This document shows positions 25,026-32,487 of a DNA stretch of 56,891 nucleotides, in pieces. Made by a program: the position numbers and the translations under genes. Each line of letters starts with the position of its first letter. The first letter of the stretch is position 1. The notes beneath the pieces are model-generated. The model saw nothing but the letters and a program-made list of their open reading frames with translations. It searched no databases and was not told where the DNA came from. This stretch comes from Selenomonas sp. ND2010 (GTDB lineage: Bacteria > Bacillota > Negativicutes > Selenomonadales > Selenomonadaceae), in assembly GCF_000702005.1 (NCBI RefSeq), contig NZ_JNKI01000020.1:1-56891 (forward strand). The letters run 5' to 3'.

Positions 25026-26375
25026 TTATTCTCCCTTTTTGTATAAAATTAATGAATATCCCGTGCTAATTAATCCTCCTATGATAAAACCAACAACTAC
25101 CACTAACATCATTCTAGGGCCTGAAGGATTTTTAGGTAAATTGGCTGAATCGATGATCTGGATATCCATGCTTTCCATGGCTTCCTGGATTTTGTCCTGT
25201 TCGCACTGCTGGACGAGGCTGGTGTAGATTTGCTGTTTGATTTTCGCGTCGCTTTCGAGTTTAATGTAGTCCATGACGGCTTCTGGGAGCTGCGAGATTT
25301 CTGTTTCTTTCTCGGCTTTTTTCTCCTTGATAGCCGCTTCACTAGCGCTGGCGGCGCTGGCCTGTGCCTGGGCTACCGCCTGGTTCTTTAATAGTTCCAT
25401 CTGGGCGCTGTTGAGGCTGGCGGCGTTGGAGTTTACGACGGCACCGACTTCATCGGATAACGACTGGCTGAGCTGATTCAGCTGACGCTGTGCCGCGATG
25501 ACAGACGGATGATTGTCGGTATATTTCTGGCGCAGGCCGACGAGTTCTACCTCCTTGGCGACAATCTGCGCACGGATGCTCTGGACGGTGCTGTTATCGT
25601 TGATGTTGTAGCTAGCGGCTCCAGCTTTCTGTTCGCCGAGTTTCTGGGTAGCTACATCGTACTGGGCCTGGGCCGATTTCTGTGCTACCTGCATCTCACC
25701 GATGGTTTTGTCGTAGGCATTGAGCTGCTCGATAGCGAGCTTGGCCTGGTCATTGGGGCTATAGAGTTTGTGCTCTTTCTGGAAAGCAGCCAGTTTTGCT
25801 GCCGCATCGTCGGCTTCTTGCTTCGCATTTTCGATGCGCTCGTTGAGGAATCGCACCAATAGGCTCTGCGTCTGCTGGCTGTTTTCGGTCTGCATGGTCA
25901 GGAAGTTATCCACGACTCCCTGCGAGATCATCTGGGCCTCTTCTGGCGTACGGCCTTTGGCGGTTACTTCGATGAGGTTTGTCTGCTTAGTATTCTTGAT
26001 GTCGAGTTTCTGCTTGGCGAAATCTTTGGCCTGTGGCTTTTTGCCATCGGGCCATTCCATCTCGTCGATAATCGGTTCGAGGACGCGGCGGCTTTTCATC
26101 AGTTCGATGTAGTTGGTTGGTGAGGCATTCGAGCTGCCGCCGCCGAGGCTGCCGACGTTTATCCCCATTGCTGCTGCCATGGCAGCAGCTCCGCCGATGT
26201 CTTTGCCGGCGCTGCGGGTCTGGACGAGTGTCGTGGACTCGTACTGTTTTGGCAGCATAAAGGCTACGATAACGGCGAGGATGGTGCAGGCGGCGATGAT
26301 GCCGCCCACGACTGTCTTCCGCTCGAGCATGATCTGCAGGAGTCTGCCGAGGTCAATGCTTTCTTCTTTTTCCAT
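25026..26375 (-). CDS. Wzz/GumC-type chain-length determinant
   Basis: 449 residues. Two membrane segments bracket a long periplasmic coiled coil: TM1 at about 22-42 (GGIIAACTILAVIVAFMLP) and TM2 near 422-442, preceded by the Pro-rich LPKNPSGPRMM. The middle 150-370 is Ala/Gln/Lys-rich coiled coil. There is no fused tyrosine kinase. It sets polymer length with the Wzy enzyme. It is the first gene of the leftward cluster, and its codon use is GC-richer than the glycosyltransferases that follow, suggesting a conserved anchor gene before a swapped cassette. Confidence 0.92.
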   Translation of the reverse strand: MEKEESIDLGRLLQIMLERKTVVGGIIAACTILAVIVAFMLPKQYESTTLVQTRSAGKDIGGAAAMAAAMGINVGSLGGGSSNASPTNYIELMKSRRVLEPIIDEMEWPDGKKPQAKDFAKQKLDIKNTKQTNLIEVTAKGRTPEEAQMISQGVVDNFLTMQTENSQQTQSLLVRFLNERIENAKQEADDAAAKLAAFQKEHKLYSPNDQAKLAIEQLNAYDKTIGEMQVAQKSAQAQYDVATQKLGEQKAGAASYNINDNSTVQSIRAQIVAKEVELVGLRQKYTDNHPSVIAAQRQLNQLSQSLSDEVGAVVNSNAASLNSAQMELLKNQAVAQAQASAASASEAAIKEKKAEKETEISQLPEAVMDYIKLESDAKIKQQIYTSLVQQCEQDKIQEAMESMDIQIIDSANLPKNPSGPRMMLVVVVGFIIGGLISTGYSLILYKKGE

Positions 26376-26487
26376 GTGATTTTTCTCCCCTATTTCTTCT
26401 TATATTTTAATATGCACCATTATCTATACACATCTATTGCAATTATATAATTCGTGTGTTTTTATGTCAATTTTACACACGCAAAAA

Positions 26488-26524
26488 CGCCCAGATAATT
26501 CGATTATTTCCAATTATCTGGGCG
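26488..26524. terminator. Strong hairpin between wzz and the ComK-like gene
   Basis: CGCCCAGATAATT (26488-26500) and AATTATCTGGGCG (26512-26524) form a 13-bp stem. Read leftwards, TTTTTGCG follows, so it ends the ComK-like transcript before the wzz promoter region (26376-26487). Confidence 0.85.
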
Positions 26525-26550
26525 TGTTGTTTTGCTGTTTTGTTATATCA

Positions 26551-27102
26551 TTAGGACTTTTCTCCCATCCAGCCGGGTACCGTGCCTTTGCGCATCATGT
26601 GATTGTCGATGCGCTGCAGGATGAGTCTGGTCTGATGGAGCTGACGAAAATGGATGTACTGGGCTTCGATGAGTTTCTGCCGTACGGTAGCTACGGACCA
26701 CAGCAGATGCAGGATCTTTCCTCCCGTGAGTTCGATGTAGCTGTGCCGCTTGGTTTCGGGATCTGCACGGAGGCCTTCGACATGACTGATGTTGATGTAG
26801 GCCCATGTCCGATGCTGGGTGCTGTAGCCCGGGGTACGGTATTTGAGTCCCACGAGCAGCATATCGAGCGATATCGGGAGCAGGAAGGCATGACGTGCGC
26901 CCAGGCTCGGCGCGTAGTGGTGGCCTATCAGCCGCAACGTCTTGTCCTCGTCCTCAGCATAGTGCCTGACGACATAGCTGGCTGTCCGGTGCTCCTGTAT
27001 GATGCACTCTCCGCTGCTCGTCAGGATCTTGGTTCCCTCTCCACCATCCGCGGTGGTAAAAGGAACGATGGCGTTTACTTCATGTGGATGCGGATAAATC
27101 AT
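26551..27102 (-). CDS. ComK-like transcription regulator
   Basis: About 183 residues. Its layout follows ComK, the competence activator of Bacillus: EVNAIVPF near the start (ComK YEVNGATIAVLP), then an LLPISLDML block, HRTWAYINISHVEGLRAD (ComK CGWISHVHVKEFKA) and SYIELTGGKILHL (ComK TEVTFSNGKTMEL). Identity is modest and the C-terminal tail differs. The ATG at 27123 lacks a ribosome site; the ATG at 27102 has GAGGA eight bases ahead. It has its own promoter and terminator. Control of DNA uptake is possible but not shown. Confidence 0.55.
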   Translation of the reverse strand: MIYPHPHEVNAIVPFTTADGGEGTKILTSSGECIIQEHRTASYVVRHYAEDEDKTLRLIGHHYAPSLGARHAFLLPISLDMLLVGLKYRTPGYSTQHRTWAYINISHVEGLRADPETKRHSYIELTGGKILHLLWSVATVRQKLIEAQYIHFRQLHQTRLILQRIDNHMMRKGTVPGWMGEKS

Positions 27103-27162
27103 GGATGGATTCCTCTTTTCCATTATTTAGTACAGGTGTGAAACATTAGACGCCTTGTTATT

Positions 27163-27191
27163 ATTATAAATTGATTAAATATAAATTACAA
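27163..27191 (-). promoter_or_regulatory. Promoter of the ComK-like gene
   Basis: On the minus strand TTGTAA (27191-27186) and TATAAT (27168-27163) are separated by 17 bases, giving an RNA with a roughly 50-base leader. The gap is very AT-rich. Confidence 0.6.
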
Positions 27192-27212
27192 TTGTTTTTG
27201 CATTGTTTTTCA

Positions 27213-27244
27213 CACGAAAGACTCCCCGCAATCTGCAGGGAGCC
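27213..27244 (-). terminator. Terminator after yvrJ
   Basis: On the minus strand GGCTCCCTGC pairs with GCGGGGAGTC (with G-T pairs), followed by TTTCG. It ends the DUF1659-DUF2922-yvrJ transcript. Confidence 0.65.
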
Positions 27245-27254
27245 TTTCTCTATC

Positions 27255-27407
27255 TCAAGGGCGGCGTTGAAGTTCTTTTACCAGGTTTGCCAGCTGCTCG
27301 GTGAAGTTATCCATCGAGCGCTGGAAACGGGTTAGCAGGTAGAAGGTGACTACGATGGGGAAGCCAACGGTGGATATTGCCGTCAGGATGGTGTTTTCCA
27401 TGGTCAT
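27255..27407 (-). CDS. yvrJ: YvrJ-family small membrane protein
   Basis: 50 residues: a short N-terminus, one membrane segment with the family hallmark GFPIVVTFYLLTRFQRSMD, and a charged helical tail. The longer open frame that runs to 27626 is only a shadow of the next gene. The real ATG overlaps the DUF2922 stop as ATGA, so translation is coupled; a second ATG lies two codons on. YvrJ proteins are of unknown function and typically occur with DUF1659 and DUF2922 genes, as here. Confidence 0.85.
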   Translation of the reverse strand: MTMENTILTAISTVGFPIVVTFYLLTRFQRSMDNFTEQLANLVKELQRRP

Positions 27408-27619
27408 GCGACGATTTCCTGATCGTCCACGTTCTGGATGTAAGCCTTTTTGAGGCCCACGGCCGGATAGCCGGCGACAATCAGTGCTTTCGTGGAGGTG
27501 ATGGCCTCGACGAAGGCGTCGATATCTGCCTTCGTGATGTCCGCACGGGGATTCGGGACCGTAATCGTTGTCGTTTTGCCGTTGGCCAGATTCATGAGGA
27601 TTTTGAGTGTGGATTTCAT
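27404..27619 (-). CDS. DUF2922 family protein
   Basis: 71 residues: KSTLKILMNLANGKTTTITV, then PRADITKADIDAFVEAI and a beta-rich end. This is the pattern of DUF2922, small proteins of unknown function in Firmicutes. GAAAGGAG precedes the ATG. It is the middle gene of the DUF1659-DUF2922-YvrJ cassette and overlaps yvrJ by four bases. Confidence 0.85.
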   Translation of the reverse strand: MKSTLKILMNLANGKTTTITVPNPRADITKADIDAFVEAITSTKALIVAGYPAVGLKKAYIQNVDDQEIVA

Positions 27620-27646
27620 AATGCATTCTCCTTTCGCTATCTACGG

Positions 27647-27865
27647 TTACGCTACGATGCTGCTGGCATCCTGACGGATGTAGGCACTGACCGTGCCCGT
27701 CTGGAACTCGGCCAGTGCACGGGCTACCGCATAGAACTGATCGTCCGTGAGCTCGGCGTTGATGTTGCTATAGGTGCGCTGGGCCAGCTTTTCTTTGCCA
27801 TCGGCCGTCTGGCCAATGACGACTTTGAAGATGAGTTTGGTGGTGTTGTCTTTGCGTTTTGCCAT
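27647..27865 (-). CDS. DUF1659 family protein
   Basis: 72 residues: KLIFKVVIGQTADGKEKLAQ, then ELTDDQFYAVARALAEFQTG, matching DUF1659, a small soluble protein of unknown role. GAAAGGAAG precedes the ATG, and a TATAAA -10 candidate lies at about 27930-27935 on the minus strand. First gene of the three-gene cassette. Such cassettes are common in sporulating and competent Firmicutes relatives, but I know of no tested function. Confidence 0.85.
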   Translation of the reverse strand: MAKRKDNTTKLIFKVVIGQTADGKEKLAQRTYSNINAELTDDQFYAVARALAEFQTGTVSAYIRQDASSIVA

Positions 27866-27957
27866 TTGGATTACTTCCTTTCTATATGGGATAGTAGTTT
27901 CTCGAGGAGTGGTTCCTTGCCCCTCTCACTTTTATACATGACGCGAAAAGAAAAAAA

Positions 27958-27985
27958 GCAGCCTTTCGGCTGCAAAAAAAAAGAA
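27958..27985. terminator. Bidirectional hairpin flanked by A and T tracts
   Basis: GCAGCC-TTTC-GGCTGC (27958-27973) with AAAAAAA before it and AAAAAAAAA after it. It can end leftward transcripts and backs up the antisense RNA terminator at 27983-28009. Confidence 0.8.
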
Positions 27986-28044
27986 CTGCGGTTGTTCAAG
28001 CCACAGTCCTGCGCTCTATGGAAATCTCATCAATTCCTTAGCTT
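27974..28044 (-). ncRNA. Putative antisense antitoxin RNA of a type I toxin-antitoxin locus
   Basis: About 70 nt. It starts near 28044 from a TTGAAT-17-TATACT promoter (28079-28074 and 28056-28051) and ends at a stem GGACTGTGG/CCGCAGTTC (28009-28001 and 27991-27983) followed by a run of T. It contains the complement of AAATCTCATCAATT (28022-28035). The same 14-mer lies at 28144-28157, in codons 3-8 of the small ORF on the other strand. The RNA could therefore pair in trans with that mRNA next to its ribosome site. No reading frame of note. Confidence 0.6.
28022..28035 (+). repeat. 14-bp pairing repeat, copy 1 (antitoxin side)
   Basis: AAATCTCATCAATT, identical to 28144-28157 and in the same orientation. 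Flanking bases are partly conserved too (CTT follows in both). Because the two RNAs run on opposite strands, each copy gives its RNA one partner of a perfect duplex. Confidence 0.85.
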
Positions 28045-28064
28045 AAAATCAGTATAGCATACTA

Positions 28065-28093
28065 TTGCGGGAAATTCAATATTCTGCTAAGAT
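28065..28093 (+). promoter_or_regulatory. Promoter of the small hydrophobic peptide gene
   Basis: TTGCGG (28065-28070), 17 bases, TAAGAT (28088-28093). It overlaps the -35 of the divergent small-RNA promoter, so the two may compete for polymerase. Confidence 0.55.
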
Positions 28094-28135
28094 AGAACTC
28101 GTTGCGGAATCACCGCCGATTGGAGGTGATTTTCT

Positions 28136-28222
28136 GTGGAACAAAATCTCATCAATTTCTTGCTATCTGTACTGGCTAGCGTAATCGGCTGTTACGTTGT
28201 CAGATGGATCGACAGATGGTAA
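28136..28222 (+). CDS. 28-residue hydrophobic peptide, Fst/Ldr-like type I toxin candidate
   Basis: GTG start five bases after GGAGGTGAT. The peptide is a single membrane helix followed by a charged end, VIGCYVVRWIDRW, as in Fst/Ldr-type toxins (glycine in the helix, then W-[IL]-D). The 5' leader folds AATCACC (28108-28114) onto GGTGATT (28125-28131), hiding the ribosome site, a common trait of type I toxin mRNAs. The pairing repeat spans codons 3-8, and two hairpins follow the stop. It is too short for routine gene finding. Membrane toxicity is inferred. Confidence 0.6.
   Translation: MEQNLINFLLSVLASVIGCYVVRWIDRW
28144..28157 (+). repeat. 14-bp pairing repeat, copy 2 (toxin mRNA side)
   Basis: Second copy of AAATCTCATCAATT, starting eight bases after the GTG. 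See 28022-28035. Confidence 0.85.
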
Positions 28223-28246
28223 TCCGCAACTGTATGAAGATCCTCC

Positions 28247-28303
28247 GCCTATGGACCGTTCACCCATAGGCAAGCGTCCGTCTAAAACGACGGGCGCTTT
28301 TGT
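28247..28303 (+). terminator. Double hairpin and terminator after the small peptide gene
   Basis: GCCTATGG (28247-28254) pairs with CCATAGGC (28264-28271). Immediately after it, AAGCGTCCGTC (28272-28282) pairs with GACGGGCGCTT (28289-28299), followed by TTTTGT. The stable 3' end fits a long-lived toxin mRNA. Confidence 0.8.
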
Positions 28304-28341
28304 ATTATTTATGAAACTACTTACAATATCCCACTTATCTA

Positions 28342-29670
28342 TTACGCGTCAACCGTCGCCACTTTGGCTACGGGGTCGGCATCTTCGCGAACCTGACCGT
28401 TGGCTTTATATTTAATAGAAAGAACCAGCAGTCCGGAGAGGAACATGAAGGCACCCATGACGTAATAGCCGAGGTCGAAATTGCCCGTGGTGGTTTTGAC
28501 CCATGCCATCATGTTCGGGCCTACCCAGCCGCCGATGTTGCCGCAGCTGTTTATGAGGGCTACGGATGCCGCAGCGGCAGGGCCAGTCAGAAAGGTTGTC
28601 GGGATCGTCCACCACACGCCCATAGCGGCATGGATACCGATAGCAGAGAGGCAGACGAGGAAGAGGGCCATGCCGAGGCTGCCCGCGTGGGGCGAGCAGG
28701 CCAGACCGACAGCGCCGACGAAGAGAGCGCCAGCTACATGCCAGACTTTATCCCCCGTACGCGTGGAGGTATAGCCGATGATGACCTGCACGACCAGAGC
28801 TGCCGTCATCGGGATGGCGATAGCACCGCCCAGGAGCGAGGTCGAAAGACCAGAGAGTTCTTTGAGCACCGTCGGCATCCAGAAATAGAAGCCCCAGAAG
28901 CCAACGACCCAAAGGAAGTAAATGAGGCAGAGTTTGAGGACTTTCGGATCTTTAAAGGCTTTGAGGACCGTGTATTTCTTGCGGCCCTGCATAGCGGCCT
29001 GCTCGGCTTCGTAGTTTTCCGTGAGGTATTTTTTCTCAGCCGCCGTGAGCCAATGAACCTGATCCGGACGGTCTTTGACACAGAAGAAGAAGAATACGGC
29101 AAAAGCCAGGGCCGGAACGGCCTCCAGAATGAAGAGTTCCTGCCAGCCATGCATGCCAAAAAACGAAGTCTCTAAGAGGACACCAGCCATTGGCGCACCG
29201 ATGATGTTCGAGAGCAAAAGGCTCGTGAGCATCAGGCTCGTAGCCCGGGAGCGTTCCGCCGCCGTGAACCAGCGCGGGAACAGGATGGAGTAGATAACCG
29301 GATAGAGGCTTGCCTCCGAAGCCCCGAGCAGGAAACGGCAGAGATAGAAATGGAATTGAGTCGTCATAAAGGCCATGGCCACGCAGACTAATCCCCAGGT
29401 GAACATGATGCGGGCGATCCACTTCGTCGCAGAGAATTTTGCGGCCACCAGCGATCCAGGAATCTCGAAAATGAGATAACCGACAAAGAAGATGCCTGCG
29501 CCGGCACCGAATACCTCCGGGGTAATCCAGGGGAGGTCCTGCGTCATGGTGAGTTTGGCATAGGCCACGTTGACGCGATCGATGCAGGCAATAATGGATA
29601 CCAGGAATACCGGCAGGATGATACGCCAGTCCCGTTTGCGTTTGAGTCGGTCAAGGTCCAGATTTTCCAT
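28342..29670 (-). CDS. MFS transporter, anion:cation symporter (ACS) family
   Basis: 442 residues with 12 predicted membrane segments. RLKRKRDWRIILPVFLVSII and DRVNVAYAKLTM are the typical ACS start; GYLIFEIPGSLVAAKF and GASEASLYPVIYSILFPRWF are family blocks. Relatives carry hexuronates, tartrate, phthalate or pantothenate. An unusual point is the T-box leader in front, which ties expression to an uncharged tRNA and hence to amino acid shortage. The real substrate may therefore be an amino acid or precursor. AGGAGG lies ahead of the ATG. Confidence 0.88.
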   Translation of the reverse strand: MENLDLDRLKRKRDWRIILPVFLVSIIACIDRVNVAYAKLTMTQDLPWITPEVFGAGAGIFFVGYLIFEIPGSLVAAKFSATKWIARIMFTWGLVCVAMAFMTTQFHFYLCRFLLGASEASLYPVIYSILFPRWFTAAERSRATSLMLTSLLLSNIIGAPMAGVLLETSFFGMHGWQELFILEAVPALAFAVFFFFCVKDRPDQVHWLTAAEKKYLTENYEAEQAAMQGRKKYTVLKAFKDPKVLKLCLIYFLWVVGFWGFYFWMPTVLKELSGLSTSLLGGAIAIPMTAALVVQVIIGYTSTRTGDKVWHVAGALFVGAVGLACSPHAGSLGMALFLVCLSAIGIHAAMGVWWTIPTTFLTGPAAAASVALINSCGNIGGWVGPNMMAWVKTTTGNFDLGYYVMGAFMFLSGLLVLSIKYKANGQVREDADPVAKVATVDA

Positions 29671-29712
29671 AGATGATTCCTCCTAAAAAATAATAGCAAA
29701 AATAAATTTGCG

Positions 29713-30059
29713 TAATAAAAAAGTCCGTCCCGATAAAGGGACGGACGATATATCCGCGTTACCACCCAGATTCCATAGCTTTTGTCCGCTATGGCGCTCT
29801 ACTACGTACTCTGGCGGCATCGATATAGTTTCTTCCTGCAATCAACGTACCATCATACGCGGCTCCTATAACGGGGAGCTGCCGTGGCCACTTACTGACA
29901 GCGATCTGCTGCCGTTCAGCGCCATGTCTCGGAGATGATTTTCTGCTCCCGCTGTACTACCGGCTTTCACCATACCCGGCTCGCTATGCGTCTCACCGTG
30001 AACATACTCTTTCTCGTCATCAACTGTGTGTTATATGTGTTTTAGCATTTACAACTTTA
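29713..30059 (-). promoter_or_regulatory. T-box leader of the MFS transporter gene
   Basis: On the minus strand the T-box core GGGTGGTAACGCGG is at 29767-29754. The terminator GTCCGTCCC/GGGACGGAC is at 29746-29723, followed by TTTTTT. Stem I features are present: GAGAAAGAGTA, the AGCGAGCCGG/GGTGAAAGCCGG distal part and a GAAAATCATCTCCGAG segment. The likely specifier is AUC (29939-29937, Ile). The neighbouring reading AAU (Asn) is less likely because UGGU in the T-box pairs with an A discriminator, as in tRNA-Ile; tRNA-Asn has G. Confidence 0.85.
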
Positions 30060-30065
30060 CATACG

Positions 30066-30094
30066 ATAATAGCACCCATATGTAAAGTTGTCAA
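30066..30094 (-). promoter_or_regulatory. Promoter of the T-box transcript
   Basis: Minus strand TTGACA (30094-30089), 17 bases, TATTAT (30071-30066). A near-consensus sigma-70 promoter starting about 390 bases before the MFS start codon. Confidence 0.8.
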
Positions 30095-30118
30095 CTATTA
30101 TTTCATAAAACTACAAAA

Positions 30119-30155
30119 ATCCCGTTAAACAGCACCTAAACTGTTCAACGGGACT
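30119..30155 (-). terminator. Terminator after the dCache chemoreceptor gene
   Basis: TCCCGTT and AACGGGA arms with inner CAG/CTG pairs; on the minus strand TTTTTG follows. Confidence 0.8.
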
Positions 30156-30186
30156 TTTGTTTCTCATTTCGCGCACTTATTCCGCG

Positions 30187-32241
30187 TTATAATTTGAATT
30201 TCGTAATCTCCTGACGGAGTTCGTGCGCCATCTTGGCCAGGCTTTCGCTGGCGTTGGAGATTTCCTGCACGCTGGCACTCTGTTCCTCCGTAGCAGCCGA
30301 AACGGTTTCTGCCTCCTCAGCGGCAGCACGGCTGGCGGTGCCAATGGTACGGATGTGGCTGACGATTTCCTCGCCGTTCGCTGCCATTCCCGAGATTGCA
30401 GCCGATATCTGCTGAACCTGATCGGATACAGCCTCGACGATCTCGATGATACGACGGAAACTCTCCCCCATGCTGATGATGTTCTGCGTACCGACACGAA
30501 CCTCTTCACTGCCAGCCTGCATGCCAGCAACGGCATTTTCCGTATCCTTGCGCGTCTGCTGGATCAGTTCGGCAATCTGCTGTGCGGCTGTCTGCGAAGA
30601 CTCAGCCAGTTTCCGGACTTCATCGGCAACGACAGCAAAGCCGCGGCCATGCTCACCAGCCCGGGCAGCCTCTATCGCTGCATTGAGGGCCAACAGGTTA
30701 GTCTGCTCCGAGATAGACGAAATCGTATCGACTATCTGGCCAATCTCAGCCGAACGCTCTCCCAATGCAGTAACGACACCAGTTGACTCGTTCGTGCTCT
30801 GTTCGATGCGCTTTATCTGACCGATGGCCTGCTCGAGCGTCTTGCCCCCCTCGCGGGCTACCTCAGCAGCCTCACGGCCGTGGCTGGCTGCCTGATCGGC
30901 CTGGCCGGCGATACTCTGGATGGTTTCGTTAAGCGTTTCGATAGCGCCACTTGTAGAGTTTACGGCATCCAGCTGTTCTGCTGTCCCCTGCGCGACTTTA
31001 ACGATAGAGTCTGCAACTTGATTGGATGCCTGTGCCGACTGCTCGGTCGTAGAGCTCAGCTGCTGCGCCGAAGAGGAAAGGCTCTCCGAGGAGCAGTTCG
31101 CACGATCCAGTACCCCACGGACTTCCTGCCGCATAGACCGGACAGCACCAGCCAGTTGGCCCAGTTCGTTGCTGACCGTTATACGGCTCGGACGATTGCG
31201 GAAATCGCCATCTGCCAGCAGCCGCATTTCCTCCATCATAAGGGAAAGCGGGCGCATCGTGCGGTTCACTGTGAAGACAACCCCTAAAGAAATCAAGAGG
31301 ATCAGCAGCACGCTGATGCCCACCATGATTTTCAGGACATTGCCCACCGGCGCAAAGAGTTCATCCTGATAGGCAATCGTAGCCATGCCCCAGCCCGTTG
31401 CTTTGATAGGATTGTAGAAGGCAATCATATCCCTGCCGTCTTTATTGGTATATTTATAGACACCAGCCTCGCCCGATAACATTTTCTCTCCGAGCGCGCG
31501 AAGCGCTGGATCGTCTTCTTCCGAGATTTTCTTTTTCATGACGGCATTCTCATCCGGATTGACGATATAAGTACCCTCTTTCGAAACAAGCAGGCTGTAA
31601 CCATCCTCACCGAGTTTGAAATTGCCTACCTTTTCCATGACGGCATCCACGTAGATAGCCGCCAGGACCATGCCGACATTCTCTCCCTTTTCATCTTTGG
31701 CCAGCGCAATGGAGTTGACGATGATCTTGCCTGTTGCCTGCGAGATAACCGGCGAAGCCATGAACGAATCCTTCGCCCCCGTCATGGTCTCCTTGTACCA
31801 TGCCTTATCCGCATTGTGCATTTCTTTGAAGCCGTTCTTGGTCTCGCCATAGAGTACCCCCGAGCCGTCAAACGGGCCCCAGCTGACACTATCGTAGACA
31901 CCCGGATAGATTTTGTTCATGAGTGCCAGACGATATTTGTTGTTCTCGTTCATCCCTTCCGGCGAATCCTTGAGTGCTTTTGCCGCCGGGTTGCTGGCCG
32001 CGGTCTGCGTCTCAAGCATACGTGCGTCCAGCCAGCTCGATACTCCATCGGATACCTCCTGTGCATTCCGCAGTGAAGTTGTCGTGAGCTGCTCTTCAAA
32101 GGTCGAACCGACGTATTTGAAAATAACCCCAGCCATCACGACCAGGCCAATGATGACAACCGGTAATACATACATCAATATTTCGGTTTTGACTGTGCGG
32201 ACTTTACCTGTTTGTTCCGATTTTCTGTGTTTGTCTGACAT
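30187..32241 (-). CDS. Methyl-accepting chemotaxis protein with dCache sensor
   Basis: 684 residues. TM1 is at about 22-44. A periplasmic dCache-type domain (about 50-295) carries [20 protein letters not shown] and [22 protein letters not shown]2 is at 303-325, then a HAMP and the long MCP signalling coiled coil, whose tip is [20 protein letters not shown] (CheA/CheW contact). dCache sensors often bind amino acids or other small molecules. There is no CheR-docking pentapeptide. AGGAGG precedes the ATG. Monocistronic, divergent from metNIQ. Confidence 0.93.
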   Translation of the reverse strand: MSDKHRKSEQTGKVRTVKTEILMYVLPVVIIGLVVMAGVIFKYVGSTFEEQLTTTSLRNAQEVSDGVSSWLDARMLETQTAASNPAAKALKDSPEGMNENNKYRLALMNKIYPGVYDSVSWGPFDGSGVLYGETKNGFKEMHNADKAWYKETMTGAKDSFMASPVISQATGKIIVNSIALAKDEKGENVGMVLAAIYVDAVMEKVGNFKLGEDGYSLLVSKEGTYIVNPDENAVMKKKISEEDDPALRALGEKMLSGEAGVYKYTNKDGRDMIAFYNPIKATGWGMATIAYQDELFAPVGNVLKIMVGISVLLILLISLGVVFTVNRTMRPLSLMMEEMRLLADGDFRNRPSRITVSNELGQLAGAVRSMRQEVRGVLDRANCSSESLSSSAQQLSSTTEQSAQASNQVADSIVKVAQGTAEQLDAVNSTSGAIETLNETIQSIAGQADQAASHGREAAEVAREGGKTLEQAIGQIKRIEQSTNESTGVVTALGERSAEIGQIVDTISSISEQTNLLALNAAIEAARAGEHGRGFAVVADEVRKLAESSQTAAQQIAELIQQTRKDTENAVAGMQAGSEEVRVGTQNIISMGESFRRIIEIVEAVSDQVQQISAAISGMAANGEEIVSHIRTIGTASRAAAEEAETVSAATEEQSASVQEISNASESLAKMAHELRQEITKFKL

Positions 32242-32416
32242 GTTTATCCCTCCTGTTTGCTATTCTTTACGAATGCTTTCCTTACATGTCTATTACCCGT
32301 ATACTTCTTTACTCGACCAGCCATATCCTGCCTGCAAAAATAATTTATGCAACACATGTCTTCGTGGTATAATGTGTATCGGGAGTGTATACTCCTTCCT
32401 AATATACACTTTATCA

Positions 32417-32445
32417 TTGACAATCTGTCAACCATGTGTTATTAT
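32417..32445 (+). promoter_or_regulatory. metNIQ promoter with a palindromic -35 region
   Basis: TTGACA (32417-32422), 17 bases, TATTAT (32440-32445). The -35 lies in a perfect dyad TTGACAATCTGTCAA (32417-32431), a likely operator. No S-box or other methionine riboswitch is visible in the 45 bases before metN or further upstream to 32242. Confidence 0.65.
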
Positions 32446-32487
32446 GCAAAACATATAATACTACTAGGAATTGGAGGAAACGTGCTT

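Noticed and set aside
27255-27626. 123-codon frame containing yvrJ
   Set aside because: The first 73 codons are an out-of-frame reading of DUF2922; the real start is the ATG at 27407 that overlaps the DUF2922 stop.
27866-28340. Gap with no gene
   Set aside because: First seen as an empty 475-bp gap; rejected because a short ORF, divergent promoters, terminators and a duplicated 14-mer are present and were annotated instead.
32242-32487. SAM (S-box) riboswitch ahead of metNIQ
   Set aside because: Conserved S-box core bases and a leader terminator are absent; only a promoter with a dyad is visible.
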